A stretch of 64,000 nucleotides of DNA from Sphingomonas xinjiangensis (GCF_014199255.1 NZ_JACIJF010000001.1:434001-498000); one strand, 5' to 3'; counted from the first letter of the stretch, positions 27,056 to 35,969 are shown. Notes: a model not told the origin generated them from the sequence alone. A program made the numbers and translations.

Positions 27056-27912
27056 GCTGGATCAGCCGCGTTCGCAACGCGCTCGCCAACGTCACCACTC
27101 GCACGGACGAAACGACCGACAATCTTTGGCACAAGTGCAAGGGTTGCGGGACGATGGTGTTCACCAAGGAGCTGGAGCAGAATCTGTATGTCTGCCCGCA
27201 TTGCGAGCATCATGAGCGGATCGGACCCAAGCTGCGATTCGACTATCTGTTCGACGCGGAAAGCTACACGGTCCTGCCGAGCTCAAAAGTGGCCGAAGAT
27301 CCGCTTAAGTTCCGGGACCAAAAGGCTTATCCGGCACGGCTGAAGGCCGCACGGACGGCCACGGGCGAGCAGGACGCGTTTCTGAACGCATCCGGAACGA
27401 TCCTGGGCCGCAAGGCTGTGATCGGGGTGCAGGACTTCGCCTTCATGGGCGGATCGATGGGTCAGGCGGTGGGCGAAGCGTTCATTGCCGGCGTCGAAGC
27501 CGCGATCGGAGCACACGCGCCGTACATCGTGTTCACAGCCTCAGGCGGCGCGCGCATGCAGGAGGGTATCCTGAGCCTGATGCAGATGCCGCGCACCACC
27601 GTGGCGATCGAGATGCTGCACGATGCCGGCCTGCCCTATATCGTCGTGCTGACCGATCCGACCTCGGGCGGGGTGATGGCGGCCTATGCGATGCTGGGCG
27701 ACGTGCAGATCGCCGAGCCGCGCGCCACGCTGGCGTTCACCGGACGGCGCGTCATCGAGAATACGATCCGCGAGAAGCTGCCCGACGATTTCCAGACGTC
27801 GGAATATTATCGCGAGCACGGGCTTGTCGACATGGTCACCCACCGCAAGGAGCTGCGGGAGACGCTGGGCCAGTTGATCGGCCTGTTGTGCGCGGAAAAA
27901 GCGGCGGCGTGA
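27052..27912 (+). CDS. accD: Acetyl-CoA carboxylase carboxyltransferase subunit beta
   Basis: Beta subunit of the carboxyltransferase that makes malonyl-CoA, the first committed step of fatty-acid synthesis. The protein is 286 aa. The N-terminal zinc ribbon has C29, C32, C48 and C51. The crotonase-like core includes [24 protein letters not shown] and [18 protein letters not shown]. It overlaps trpA by four bases and is followed 11 bases later by folC. The trp-accD-folC order is a long-standing alphaproteobacterial linkage and places lipid and folate synthesis on the trp transcript. Confidence 0.97.
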   Translation: MSWISRVRNALANVTTRTDETTDNLWHKCKGCGTMVFTKELEQNLYVCPHCEHHERIGPKLRFDYLFDAESYTVLPSSKVAEDPLKFRDQKAYPARLKAARTATGEQDAFLNASGTILGRKAVIGVQDFAFMGGSMGQAVGEAFIAGVEAAIGAHAPYIVFTASGGARMQEGILSLMQMPRTTVAIEMLHDAGLPYIVVLTDPTSGGVMAAYAMLGDVQIAEPRATLAFTGRRVIENTIREKLPDDFQTSEYYREHGLVDMVTHRKELRETLGQLIGLLCAEKAAA

Positions 27913-27923
27913 GCTGCTGAGGC

Positions 27924-29243
27924 ATGGCGGACTTTGCCAGCTCCGCCGACCCGGCGGTGCAGCGCCAGCTGGACCGCCTCGGAGCGCTGTCGCCCGGCGC
28001 GGATGTCCTAGGCCTGGAGCGCATCACGCGGCTGCTTGAACGGGTCGGCAATCCGCAGCTGCGGTTGCCGCCGGTGCTGCATGTCGCGGGCACCAACGGC
28101 AAGGGTTCAACCTGCGCCTTCCTTCGCGCCGCGATTGAGGCGGCGGGGATGCGGGCGCATGTCTATTCGAGCCCGCACCTGGTACGCTTCAACGAGCGGA
28201 TCCGGTTGGGCGGCACGCTGATTACCGACGCGGCGCTTGCGCCGCTGCTCGAGGAAGTGCTCGACCAGGGCGGCGATATCGGCGCCAGCTTTTTCGAAGT
28301 CACCACTGCTGCCGCGTTCCTGGCTTTTGCCCGTAGCCCGGCCGATGCCTGCATCGTCGAAGTGGGATTAGGCGGACGGCTGGACGCCACCAACGTCATC
28401 CCGCAGCCGGCGGTTACCGGCATCGCGCAGCTGGGCATCGATCATGAGGCATTCCTGGGCGACACGCTGCGGGCGATCGCCGGTGAGAAAGCGGGGATCG
28501 CCAAGCGCGGCGTGCCACTGGTGACGATGCGCTATGTGCCCGAGATCGACGGTGTGGTTCGCGAGACGGCGAGGCCGGCTGGCGCTTCGGTGTTCGCGCA
28601 AGGGCAAGCCTGGGATTTCGAGATTGCCGGGCACGCACTGCGGTACCACGATGCCGCGGGCGACGTGACGACTCCCCTGCCCGCGCTGGCGGGTTCGCAC
28701 CAGCCCGCCAATCTTGCACTGGCCATCGCCATGCTGCGCCATCAGCAGCAGTTGCAAGTCCCGGCAGAGGCGATGCACGACGCGGCATGGACCGTGCGCT
28801 GGCCAGCGCGGATGCAGCGGTTGAAGCCAGGACCATTGACCGAAATGCTGCCGGACGGTGCGGACATCTGGCTCGACGGGGGGCATAATGCCAACGCCGC
28901 CGAGGCCGTGAGCGCCGCAATGGCGCAAGTCGCCGAAGACCGACCGGTTCACCTGGTGCTGGGAATGCTGGCCAACAAGGACGCGGGTGCAATGCTCGAC
29001 CGGTTCGCACCGATTGCCGAGTCGCTGGCGGCGGTACCGGTGCCAGGACATGCGCATCACGCGCCCGCAGAGCTGGCGGAGGCGGCGCGGGCCCGCGGAC
29101 TGGCTGCGCGAGCCGCAGGGAGTGTCGCTGAGGCCTTGGGGATCATTGCGCTGCGGGCCGCACAGGCACCGCTGGTGCTGATCCTGGGCTCGCTCTACCT
29201 TGCCGGGCTGGTTCTCGAGCAGAACGACGAACTGCCCGACTAA
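27924..29243 (+). CDS. folC: Bifunctional folylpolyglutamate synthase/dihydrofolate synthase
   Basis: Adds glutamate to dihydropteroate and to folates using ATP. The protein is 439 aa, a Mur-ligase-type fold. The P-loop is VAGTNGKGSTCAFL. The second nucleotide site has SPHLVRFNERIRLGG, then EVGLGGRLDATNVI with conserved acidic residues, and GEKAGIAKRGVP. DGGHNANAAEAV in the C-terminal domain is the expected glutamate-binding region. It is the last gene of the lapA-to-folC unit; a Fur-box-like palindrome starts nine bases after its stop. Confidence 0.95.
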   Translation: MADFASSADPAVQRQLDRLGALSPGADVLGLERITRLLERVGNPQLRLPPVLHVAGTNGKGSTCAFLRAAIEAAGMRAHVYSSPHLVRFNERIRLGGTLITDAALAPLLEEVLDQGGDIGASFFEVTTAAAFLAFARSPADACIVEVGLGGRLDATNVIPQPAVTGIAQLGIDHEAFLGDTLRAIAGEKAGIAKRGVPLVTMRYVPEIDGVVRETARPAGASVFAQGQAWDFEIAGHALRYHDAAGDVTTPLPALAGSHQPANLALAIAMLRHQQQLQVPAEAMHDAAWTVRWPARMQRLKPGPLTEMLPDGADIWLDGGHNANAAEAVSAAMAQVAEDRPVHLVLGMLANKDAGAMLDRFAPIAESLAAVPVPGHAHHAPAELAEAARARGLAARAAGSVAEALGIIALRAAQAPLVLILGSLYLAGLVLEQNDELPD

Positions 29244-29251
29244 CGCGTTTG

Positions 29252-29268
29252 TTGCGATTGACTTGCAA
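29252..29268. promoter_or_regulatory. Candidate Fur-box-like palindrome
   Basis: The 17-base sequence TTGCGATTGACTTGCAA has the TGC-N9-GCA symmetry of alphaproteobacterial Fur/Mur boxes and matches the remembered pattern TTGCGAATNATTNGCAA at most positions. It lies 48 bases before the ATG of the DUF6628-like gene, where repression of a promoter would be plausible. The same bases also offer a TTGACT -35-like hexamer. Identification is by eye. Confidence 0.4.
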
Positions 29269-29315
29269 TAGCGAAGCGGCAATGACTGTTCCGGTCATCG
29301 TTGCAGGAGTCGCTT

Positions 29316-29738
29316 ATGTCCGCCGCCAACATCCTGGCCGCCACGCTCCCCGCCCTACAGCCCGAAGATGCGGGTGCCCGCCTGCTGCTGTTCGGGGTAC
29401 GCCAGATGGGCACCAACGGCATTCATGACGCGTCAGTGGCGCATGCCTTTGTCACGGCGTTCGGCCTGACGTTCCAGCGCCCGCTGGTGCTGCTGCGCGC
29501 GCTGATGGCGGAGATCTCCGCAGCGGCCAGCGGGCCGATCCAGATCGCGCCGTGGTGCTGCCCGCGCATGACCGGGTCCGAAGCGGTGCTGCTGGATATC
29601 CTCGGGCGTGTCCGGCACAATCCGCAGGGTGCGCACACGCTGCTGGCCGACCTGCTCGGCACCCGCGACGCTTATGGCGTGTTGTCGACTGCGCACGCCC
29701 TGTCGGAGGCATTCGCCGATATGGCGCTGCCGCTGTAG
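29316..29738 (+). CDS. Conserved hypothetical protein, probable DUF6628 family
   Basis: A 140-aa protein with conserved-looking segments ARLLLFGVRQMGTNGIHD, RPLVLLRALMAEI and IAPWCCPRMTGSE. The CC pair and several His residues could bind metal or be redox-active. It lacks a signal peptide. From memory it matches what is labelled DUF6628 in sphingomonads; no function is known. The ATG at 29316 has a good ribosome site (AGGAG seven bases upstream); the open frame five codons longer is not needed. The Fur-box-like palindrome upstream suggests iron-responsive control. It converges with the GFA gene. Confidence 0.75.
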   Translation: MSAANILAATLPALQPEDAGARLLLFGVRQMGTNGIHDASVAHAFVTAFGLTFQRPLVLLRALMAEISAAASGPIQIAPWCCPRMTGSEAVLLDILGRVRHNPQGAHTLLADLLGTRDAYGVLSTAHALSEAFADMALPL

Positions 29739-29786
29739 AACGCGGGGATCCGTTCACGACGCTCCCGCGGTCCCGCCGGGGCGCTC

Positions 29787-30119
29787 CTATTGTGCATTGT
29801 CGAACTTCCGCACTTCGACGGCATTTTCGTCGAAGTTGTCGAGCAAGCGGGCGTTGACACCCATCCTGCCGAAATCCTGCTCCAAAGTCTGCCAATGCGT
29901 ACCGCAGCCGCAGACCGGGCAGTGGTGAATACCGATCATCCGATCACCCCAGACGTAAGCGGTCGTCTGGCCTGCGATCTGCACTTGCTCGGGCGGGAAA
30001 TAGGCGACGCGCCACGCCAGCCGGCGGCAGAGCGAGCAGTTACAGTCCGCCACCCATTCCGGTTGGGTTGGCACCTCTATGCGTACCTTCCCGCAGTGGC
30101 AGCTTCCCTGAACGCCCAT
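29787..30119 (-). CDS. GFA family protein (glutathione-dependent formaldehyde-activating-like)
   Basis: A 110-aa zinc-binding protein of the GFA/CENP-V fold. Zinc-type cysteine clusters are GSCHCGKV near the N-terminus, DCNCSLCRRL in the middle and HHCPVCGCGTHW in the second half. Related enzymes combine formaldehyde with glutathione, but most members have unknown substrates. I start at the ATG at 30119, which places the first Cys motif a few residues in. An upstream ATG at 30173 would add an unconserved 18 residues. It lies downstream of the AmpG-like gene's terminator region and may have its own promoter. Confidence 0.85.
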   Translation of the reverse strand: MGVQGSCHCGKVRIEVPTQPEWVADCNCSLCRRLAWRVAYFPPEQVQIAGQTTAYVWGDRMIGIHHCPVCGCGTHWQTLEQDFGRMGVNARLLDNFDENAVEVRKFDNAQ

Positions 30120-30141
30120 ATCGATACGATACCGGGAATTC

Positions 30142-30176
30142 GGGGTGACTGCCACTACGCGTAGGTAGATCACCCC
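30142..30176. terminator. Inverted repeat upstream of the GFA gene
   Basis: GGGGTGA pairs with TCACCCC around a 21-base interior that itself contains the palindrome CTACGCGTAG. It lies between the end of the AmpG-like gene (30190) and the GFA start, so it probably terminates the former. No T-run is seen. Confidence 0.35.
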
Positions 30177-30189
30177 CTGCCCCGAAGCG

Positions 30190-31875
30190 TCAGGCCGGGA
30201 CGCGCTGCCCGCCTGACAGTCGCCGCTCGGCCCAGGCGGAGCGCCACCATTCGGCGAGCACCAGCACCACCGCCACGGCGCCGAGGCCCGCGGTCAGGAA
30301 GAAGATATCGGCATAGCCATAGCGCTCAATCGCCTCACCCGTCGCCGCGCGGCCAAGCGCACCAACCAGGAAGGTCATCGAAGACAGCAGCGCGTACTGA
30401 ACGGCACTGTATTCGCGCGACGTGATCGATGAGATATAGGCTACAAAGGCCGTGCCGGCGAGGCCGCCGGCGATGTTCTCTCCCGAGATCGCGACCATCA
30501 GCCGCATCATGCGCGGCTCGACGCCAATGCGGTCGAGGAAGAACAGGTGCGAGAAGGCGTCGATATTGGCGCCGCCCAATGCGAGATCGGCATAGAGGAG
30601 GTTCGAGACCGCCGCGACGATGCCGCCGGCGAGCAAGGTCGGCATGCGCCCCAGCGTGGCCAGCAGCAACCCGCCGATCCCGACGCCGGCGATCGTCATG
30701 ACCACGCCGAACAGCTTGGACGCGAACGCGACTTCGTCGTTCGTGTACTGAAGTTCGCCCAGATAGAAGGGAAAGGCGAACGGCGCCCAGATCGAATCGG
30801 CGATGCGATAGAGCAGGATGAGGGACAACACGAGCAGCGCGCCCCAGCGCAGCCGTCCGACGATCTCGGCAAGCGGCAGGATGAGCGCGCGATAAGTGTG
30901 ATTGGCGAAGGCGTGTGCGCCACGCGGCGACGGCTCGCTTTCTCCCGCATGATGCGGAAGGCGGTTGGTCCATGCCGCGATCAGCGCAGGGACGATCACC
31001 GTCGCGACGATGATCCATGGTCCCCAAGTCTGGGTAAAGACCCCCGAAGACGGCGCGGTCGCACCCGGGGCTACTGGCCGTAGCGCCTCGACCATGAAGC
31101 TGCCCAGCAGGAAGATCGCCCATGCCCAGCAGATCGCGACGATGCCGAGCGCCACTGCCCGCTTGGAAGGTTCGGGCACGGCATGGCCGGCGAGCGGCGA
31201 TAGCCGCTCGGCAGGATCGCGCTGGGCTTCGGGGGTGAACAGGGTCATCGCGATCGCCGCCAGCATGACGAAGCCGAAGCCGACATACACCGCCGGCCAG
31301 CTGATCCGCGCCGCCAGCACCAAGGCGAGCGCGCCGCCGGCCAGCGCCGCGAAGCGATTGCCGAGCTGATAGATGGCCGAGAGCAGCTCCACGGTGGCGG
31401 TCTCATCGGCAACTTCGATGCGCCAGGCGTCGATGACGACATCCTGTGTCGCCGACAGGAAGGCGGCCAGCACCGCCAGCATGGCGAAGCTGCCGATCGC
31501 GGCTAACGGATCAGTCGCGGCGAGCATCCACAACAGCACCGCCAATCCGCCCTGGCAGAGCACCAGCCAGGATCGGCGACGCCCCAGCGACCCCAGAAGC
31601 GGCAGGCGGACGCGATCGACCACGGGCGACCACAGAAATTTAAAGGCATAGGCCAAGCCGATCCACGACAGCACGCCGATCGTCGCCAGGCTGACCTTCA
31701 GCTCACCCAGCCAAGCGTTGAGCGTGCCGATCAGCAGCACGAAAGGGAGGCCCGACGCAAAGCCCAGCACCAGCATCGCCGCGGTCTTCCGGTCGCGCAT
31801 CGCCGCGCGGACCAGTGCCCAGCCCTTCAGTTTCTCGCTCAACCCTGCACCCTCGTTAACCGCCTGGCCGGACAC
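30190..31875 (-). CDS. AmpG-like MFS transporter
   Basis: A 561-aa inner-membrane protein with 12 or more predicted helices. The first segments AMLVLGFASGLPFVLLIGTL and LSWIGLAYAFKFLWSPVVDR match AmpG-family permeases, which import muropeptides for peptidoglycan recycling. The hallmark GRRRSWL loop follows helix 3. The substrate here is inferred only from the family. The first possible start is a GTG at 31875. A TTG at 31842, which has GAGG upstream, is as likely and would shorten the N-terminus by 11 residues. No ampD or nagZ is adjacent, so it may act alone or carry other solutes. Confidence 0.85.
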   Translation of the reverse strand: MSGQAVNEGAGLSEKLKGWALVRAAMRDRKTAAMLVLGFASGLPFVLLIGTLNAWLGELKVSLATIGVLSWIGLAYAFKFLWSPVVDRVRLPLLGSLGRRRSWLVLCQGGLAVLLWMLAATDPLAAIGSFAMLAVLAAFLSATQDVVIDAWRIEVADETATVELLSAIYQLGNRFAALAGGALALVLAARISWPAVYVGFGFVMLAAIAMTLFTPEAQRDPAERLSPLAGHAVPEPSKRAVALGIVAICWAWAIFLLGSFMVEALRPVAPGATAPSSGVFTQTWGPWIIVATVIVPALIAAWTNRLPHHAGESEPSPRGAHAFANHTYRALILPLAEIVGRLRWGALLVLSLILLYRIADSIWAPFAFPFYLGELQYTNDEVAFASKLFGVVMTIAGVGIGGLLLATLGRMPTLLAGGIVAAVSNLLYADLALGGANIDAFSHLFFLDRIGVEPRMMRLMVAISGENIAGGLAGTAFVAYISSITSREYSAVQYALLSSMTFLVGALGRAATGEAIERYGYADIFFLTAGLGAVAVVLVLAEWWRSAWAERRLSGGQRVPA

Positions 31876-32108
31876 TAGCGTGCCGGGCGCAGAAGACTAG
31901 GCGGTTATCCGCGCGCCTGAGATACTTGGCGATCGTCCCCTGCAGGGGAGGGATTGGCCCGGTGAATCTTCGCAAACGGGGAGGTTTGCTTAACGTGGCC
32001 TCTCCGGACAAACCCGCATGCGTGGCCGACCGGATGCCGCTGCACCGAGTCCCGCGCTATTCGAATGCTCACGCCAGTTGGACGCTCAAGCCAGCACAGG
32101 AGCTCGTC
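31876..32108. other. Intergenic region, 233 bases
   Basis: It separates the divergent AmpG-like gene and the 47-aa membrane peptide gene. It contains a perfect 12-base palindrome (CCCCTGCAGGGG) near 31938. No RNA gene or recognisable regulator site was seen. Confidence 0.4.
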
Positions 32109-32252
32109 ATGCCCTCGTTCCCTATTCCGCCCGAACTCGCTGAAGATCACGAAGCGCGCATTCACCCGGTTTTGACGTTGCTGCTCGTGCTTGCGGTGTC
32201 GGGCCTAGGCTGGGCGCTGATCTTTGCGGTGCTGTTCCTGCGGACGCTCTAA
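32109..32252 (+). CDS. Small single-pass membrane protein, 47 aa
   Basis: A short protein: acidic N-terminus (PPELAEDHEARIHP) followed by one transmembrane helix (VLTLLLVLAVSGLGWALIFA) and VLFLRTL. The ATG has a strong ribosome site (AGGAG at seven bases). This makes it a likely real gene despite its size. No function can be given; proteins of this kind sometimes serve as small subunits or stabilisers of membrane complexes. Its TAA overlaps the stop codon of the convergent response-regulator gene. Confidence 0.6.
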   Translation: MPSFPIPPELAEDHEARIHPVLTLLLVLAVSGLGWALIFAVLFLRTL

Positions 32253-32680
32253 GCCGCCGATTTGAACAGGCTGAAACTGTGGGGGAGCCGCTTGGGCTTC
32301 TGCCCCTCGACCACGGCCTCGATCGCGGCGATCGCCGCGAGCAGATCGCGCTGCGGATAGGGTTTCGACAGCCACCCTGCTGCCAGCGACCGCGCCTCAC
32401 CCGGGCAATGCCCGGTCACGAAGAGCACCTGCACGCCGCGCCCCCGCGCGGCCCGCGCCACTTCCACGCCGCTGCCATCGGCCAGATCGACGTCGACCAG
32501 CACCAGATCCAGTGTTTCATCGCCTTCGATCGCGGCGAGTGCGTCTGCCACCGAATCCACCGTCGCTACGATCTCGAACGCTTCGCTGGTCAGGAAATGT
32601 TCGGTGTCGAACGCGACTAGCGGCTCGTCCTCGACGATCAGAACCCGCTCGATCACTCGCTTCTTCTTACCGAACAACAT
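32249..32680 (-). CDS. Single-domain response regulator
   Basis: A 143-aa stand-alone receiver domain. Acidic pocket EDE (in LIVEDEPLVA), phospho-acceptor Asp in LVDVDLADGSG, conserved Thr in FVTGHCPGE, and Lys in WLSKPYPQRDLL. It has no output domain, so it may act through a partner kinase or by protein contact, as in stress-response or motility phosphorelays. I start at the ATG at 32680 (GGGGCG upstream); the frame extends upstream, but that part is Arg-rich and unlike a receiver. No kinase is adjacent. It shares overlapping stop codons with the 47-aa gene. Confidence 0.85.
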   Translation of the reverse strand: MLFGKKKRVIERVLIVEDEPLVAFDTEHFLTSEAFEIVATVDSVADALAAIEGDETLDLVLVDVDLADGSGVEVARAARGRGVQVLFVTGHCPGEARSLAAGWLSKPYPQRDLLAAIAAIEAVVEGQKPKRLPHSFSLFKSAA

Positions 32681-32795
32681 CGAAACGCCCCACACGCGGC
32701 GGACTCTTCGTCCCGCCTTGTTCCCGAACGCGCGAAACCGGTATTCGCGCCGCGATAATTTTTGCGCCAATCCGTTTAATCGCTATATCGCCGCA

Positions 32796-34178
32796 GTGTC
32801 CCCGTCCAATACCAAAGAAACGCAGCGCATTGCCAAGCTGCTAGCCCGTGCCGGAATCGCGTCGCGCCGCGAGGTCGAACGCATGATCGCCGAAGGGCGC
32901 ATCGCGCTGAACGGCGTGACCATCGATACACCCGCGACGCTGCTGGCCTCGCTGGAGGGTGTCACGGTCGATGGCGATCCGGTGGAAGCCCCGGCGCCGG
33001 CACGGCTGTTCCGCTATCACAAGACCAGCGGCTTGCTGACCGCCGAATTCGATCCGGCGGGGCGCCCGACCATCTATGACCGCCTGCCAGGCGGGCTGCC
33101 GCGGGTAATGCCGGTCGGACGGCTCGACTTGAACACCGAAGGGCTGCTGCTGCTCACCAATGACGGCGAGCTGAAGCGCGAGCTGGAGCTGCCCGCGACC
33201 GGTGTGGAGCGCAGCTATCGCGCGCGCGCCTATGGCCAGGTCACGCAGGCGCAGCTCGAGGAACTGATGCTGGGGATCGAGATCGAGGGCATCCGCTATG
33301 GCTCGATCAACGCGAATATCGAGCGGCGCACCGGCGCCAATCTGTGGATCGAAATGACGCTGACCGAAGGAAAGAATCGCGAGGTGCGCCGAGTGCTGGA
33401 GCATCTGGGGCTGCAGGTCAGCCGGCTGATCCGCACCCGCTATGGCCCCTTCTATCTGGGCGACCTTCCCGGCGGCGACGTCGACGAGATCCGACCGGCC
33501 GACCTCCAGACCTTCCGCACCGTGCTGTCGAAGCCTGGTGGCGGCAAGGCGGCATCGAACCTGCAATTCGCGGTGCGTGCGCGGGTGGAGGCAGCGCCCA
33601 GGCCCGAGCCGGTGGAGGCACCCGCCCGGGCGCGGCGCGGCGCGGTGGAGCCGGAACGGCCGAGCACGCGCTTCACGCCGCGCGTGACGCCGCAGGCAGC
33701 GCGTCCGGTACGCAAGGGCGCGCCAGTGCGGCCGCTACGTGGCCCGGAGCGCGCCGAGCGTCCGGTTCGGGACGGGGATCGCGGCGCCGGCAGACCGGTA
33801 CGCGGGCGGCCCGACGATGCCGCGGCGCCCTCGCGCTTCGCGGCGCGTGGCGCTGCGCAGCGGCCCGAGCGCGCTGCTCCGGGTGCCCGCCGGCGGGAGG
33901 CTGACGCCGAGCAGCCGCACGCCCGTGAGGCGCGGTTCACGCCGCGTGCCACGCCCCCGAGAAACGAGCGGCCGGAGCGCGAGGACCCGCGCGGCGTGGC
34001 CAAGCCGGCCCGCGCCGCACGCGCGCGGGCGCATCGCGACACGCTGGAGCCGCGCCGGGGTGACATCACCATCAAGCCGCAAAGCGCGCGTCCGGGCAAG
34101 GGGCCTGCCGGTGGGCGGGGCAAGCCGTCGGTGAAGCCGGGCCGCAAGCCTGGCCGGCCACCGCGGGGTGGCAAATAA
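32796..34178 (+). CDS. RsuA/RluB-family 23S or 16S rRNA pseudouridine synthase with long basic tail
   Basis: The first 240 residues are an S4 RNA-binding domain (IAKLLARAGIASRREVERMI) and a pseudouridine synthase catalytic domain. The catalytic Asp is in VMPVGRLDLNTEGLLLLT, and MTLTEGKNREVRRVL is the other family hallmark. A 215-residue tail follows. It is rich in Arg, Ala and Pro, unlike the 240-290 aa standard enzyme, and contains repeats of the form RFTPRxTP (two clear copies). The chosen start is GTG at 32796. The tail may bind RNA or be disordered. Its stop overlaps the rsmD ATG by one base. The exact RNA target cannot be told. Confidence 0.9.
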   Translation: MSPSNTKETQRIAKLLARAGIASRREVERMIAEGRIALNGVTIDTPATLLASLEGVTVDGDPVEAPAPARLFRYHKTSGLLTAEFDPAGRPTIYDRLPGGLPRVMPVGRLDLNTEGLLLLTNDGELKRELELPATGVERSYRARAYGQVTQAQLEELMLGIEIEGIRYGSINANIERRTGANLWIEMTLTEGKNREVRRVLEHLGLQVSRLIRTRYGPFYLGDLPGGDVDEIRPADLQTFRTVLSKPGGGKAASNLQFAVRARVEAAPRPEPVEAPARARRGAVEPERPSTRFTPRVTPQAARPVRKGAPVRPLRGPERAERPVRDGDRGAGRPVRGRPDDAAAPSRFAARGAAQRPERAAPGARRREADAEQPHAREARFTPRATPPRNERPEREDPRGVAKPARAARARAHRDTLEPRRGDITIKPQSARPGKGPAGGRGKPSVKPGRKPGRPPRGGK

Positions 34179-34717
34179 TGCGGGTGATCGCAGGTAGCTG
34201 GCGCGGGCGGCCGCTTGTCGCGCCCAAGGGCGAGACGACACGGCCCACCGCCGACCGAACGCGCGAGGCGCTGTTCTCGATGCTGACCAGCCGGCTCGGT
34301 GGGTTCGAGGAACTGGCGGTGGCGGACCTGTTTGCGGGATCGGGTGCGCTGGGGCTGGAAGCTTTGTCTCGCGGTGCCGCCTCGTGCCTGTTCGTGGAGC
34401 AGGACAAGCCGGCGCTGGACGCGCTCAAGGCCAACATCGCCAAGCTGGGTGCGACGGGCGCGCAGGTGCGCGCAGGTTCGGTCATGGCGCTGGGGCCCGC
34501 GCCCAAGCCGCTCGACCTGATCCTGATGGATCCGCCTTATGGCACCGGCGCGGGGCTGGTCGCGCTCGACAAGCTCGGGCGGCTCGGCTGGGCGGGACCC
34601 GCGACCTGGATCAGCATCGAAACCGCCAAGAACGAGCAGATCGAGGTGGGCGGCTTCACCGTCGACGTGTCGCGCGTCCACGGCAAGGCGCGGCTCACGC
34701 TGCTGCGCGCCGCCTGA
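34178..34717 (+). CDS. rsmD: 16S rRNA (guanine(966)-N2)-methyltransferase
   Basis: SAM-dependent methylase acting on 16S rRNA during 30S assembly. The protein is 179 aa, typical. The N-terminus has MRVIAGSWRGRPL and RPTADRTREALFSML. SAM motif I is ADLFAGSGALGLEAL, and the catalytic motif is LMDPPYGTG. The ATG overlaps the pseudouridine-synthase stop, so two RNA-modifying enzymes are cotranslated. Its last 23 bases overlap the end of the convergent transporter gene. Confidence 0.95.
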   Translation: MRVIAGSWRGRPLVAPKGETTRPTADRTREALFSMLTSRLGGFEELAVADLFAGSGALGLEALSRGAASCLFVEQDKPALDALKANIAKLGATGAQVRAGSVMALGPAPKPLDLILMDPPYGTGAGLVALDKLGRLGWAGPATWISIETAKNEQIEVGGFTVDVSRVHGKARLTLLRAA

Positions 34718-35969
34718 CGAACCAGAGTCCGGCGAAGCTGAGCAGCGCGGCGGCGGCAAGATAGCCCCCGACCCAGAGCAGCCCGCCGCGCTTCACCAGC
34801 GTTTCTGCGATCAGTGGCGTGAGCCCGCCGCCGATGATTCCGCCGATGTTGAACGTGACCGACACGCCGGTGTAGCGCACCCGCGCCGGGAAGAGGCTGG
34901 GCAGCCAGGCGCCGAGCGGGCCATAGACCAGCCCCATCACGAACAGCGCGGCCGCCAGCCACACGAACAGCATCGGCAGCGCGTCGGCCGTGACCATCCA
35001 CGCCATCGCCGCCGCGACCGGCACGGTGAGGAGGCAGCCGCGCATCAGGATCGCAGTCGCGCTGGTCCGGTCGGCCCACGCCCCGGCGGTCAGGATGCCC
35101 GCGGCCATGAACAGGATGGCGACCATCTCCGCGCCCAGGAACGTCTCGCGGTTATAGCCCAGATCCTTGGTCCCGTAGCCGATGACGAACACCGTCGCGA
35201 TGTAGAACAAGGCGAAGCAAGCGACCGTGCCGATCGTGCCGGCGAGCGTCGGCAGCAACTGGGTGCGCAGCAACTCGCCGATCGGCACGCGCGGCGGCGG
35301 GCCGGCCTCGGCGGCTTCCACAAAGGCCGGCGTTTCGGTGAGGCGGAGGCGTACCCAAAGACCGAGCCCGACCAGCAGCCCGCTGGCGAGGAACGGCAAG
35401 CGCCAGCCCCAGTCGCGGAACTGGTCGTCAGGCATCACCGCGCCGAGCACGAGGAAAAAGCCGTTGGCGAAGATGAACCCCACCGGCGCGCCGAGCGGCG
35501 GAAAGCTGCCATAGCGGTTGGCCCAGCCCGGCGGTGCGTTCTCGACCGCCAGCAGCGAGGCGCCGCCCCACTCGCCGCCCAGTCCCAGCCCCTGCCCAAA
35601 GCGCATCAGGCAGAGCAGAGCCGGCGCGACCCAGCCGATCATCGCATAGGTCGGCAGGAAGGCGATCAGCATTGTGGAGATGCCCATCAGCATCAGCGAC
35701 GCGACAAGCGTGGACTTACGGCCCAAGCGGTCGCCGAAATGGCCGAAGACGAGGCCGCCGAGCGGGCGCGCGAAGAAGGCGACGCTGAAGCTGGCATAGG
35801 ACAGCAGCTGGCGCACCGCCGGGTCCTGTGCCGGAAAGAACAGCGACGGGAACACGAGCGCTGCGGCCGTCGCATAGATGTAGAAATCGTAGAATTCGAC
35901 GGACGTGCCCACCAGGCTGGCGAACAGGATGCGCCGGTGCGAAGCCGGATGCGCCACGGTTGCATTCAT
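34695..35969 (-). CDS. MHS-family MFS transporter (metabolite:H+ symporter type)
   Basis: A 424-aa inner-membrane protein with 12 helices. The N-terminal ILFASLVGTSVEFYDFYIY and the loop FGHFGDRLGRKSTL are the MHS/ProP-family signatures, whose members carry osmolytes, citrate, alpha-ketoglutarate or other organic acids. The position 38 bases upstream of the dct regulator's 3' end suggests, but does not show, an organic-acid substrate. It has no fused extra domain. It converges with rsmD and overlaps it by 23 bases. Confidence 0.88.
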   Translation of the reverse strand: MNATVAHPASHRRILFASLVGTSVEFYDFYIYATAAALVFPSLFFPAQDPAVRQLLSYASFSVAFFARPLGGLVFGHFGDRLGRKSTLVASLMLMGISTMLIAFLPTYAMIGWVAPALLCLMRFGQGLGLGGEWGGASLLAVENAPPGWANRYGSFPPLGAPVGFIFANGFFLVLGAVMPDDQFRDWGWRLPFLASGLLVGLGLWVRLRLTETPAFVEAAEAGPPPRVPIGELLRTQLLPTLAGTIGTVACFALFYIATVFVIGYGTKDLGYNRETFLGAEMVAILFMAAGILTAGAWADRTSATAILMRGCLLTVPVAAAMAWMVTADALPMLFVWLAAALFVMGLVYGPLGAWLPSLFPARVRYTGVSVTFNIGGIIGGGLTPLIAETLVKRGGLLWVGGYLAAAALLSFAGLWFVRRRAAA

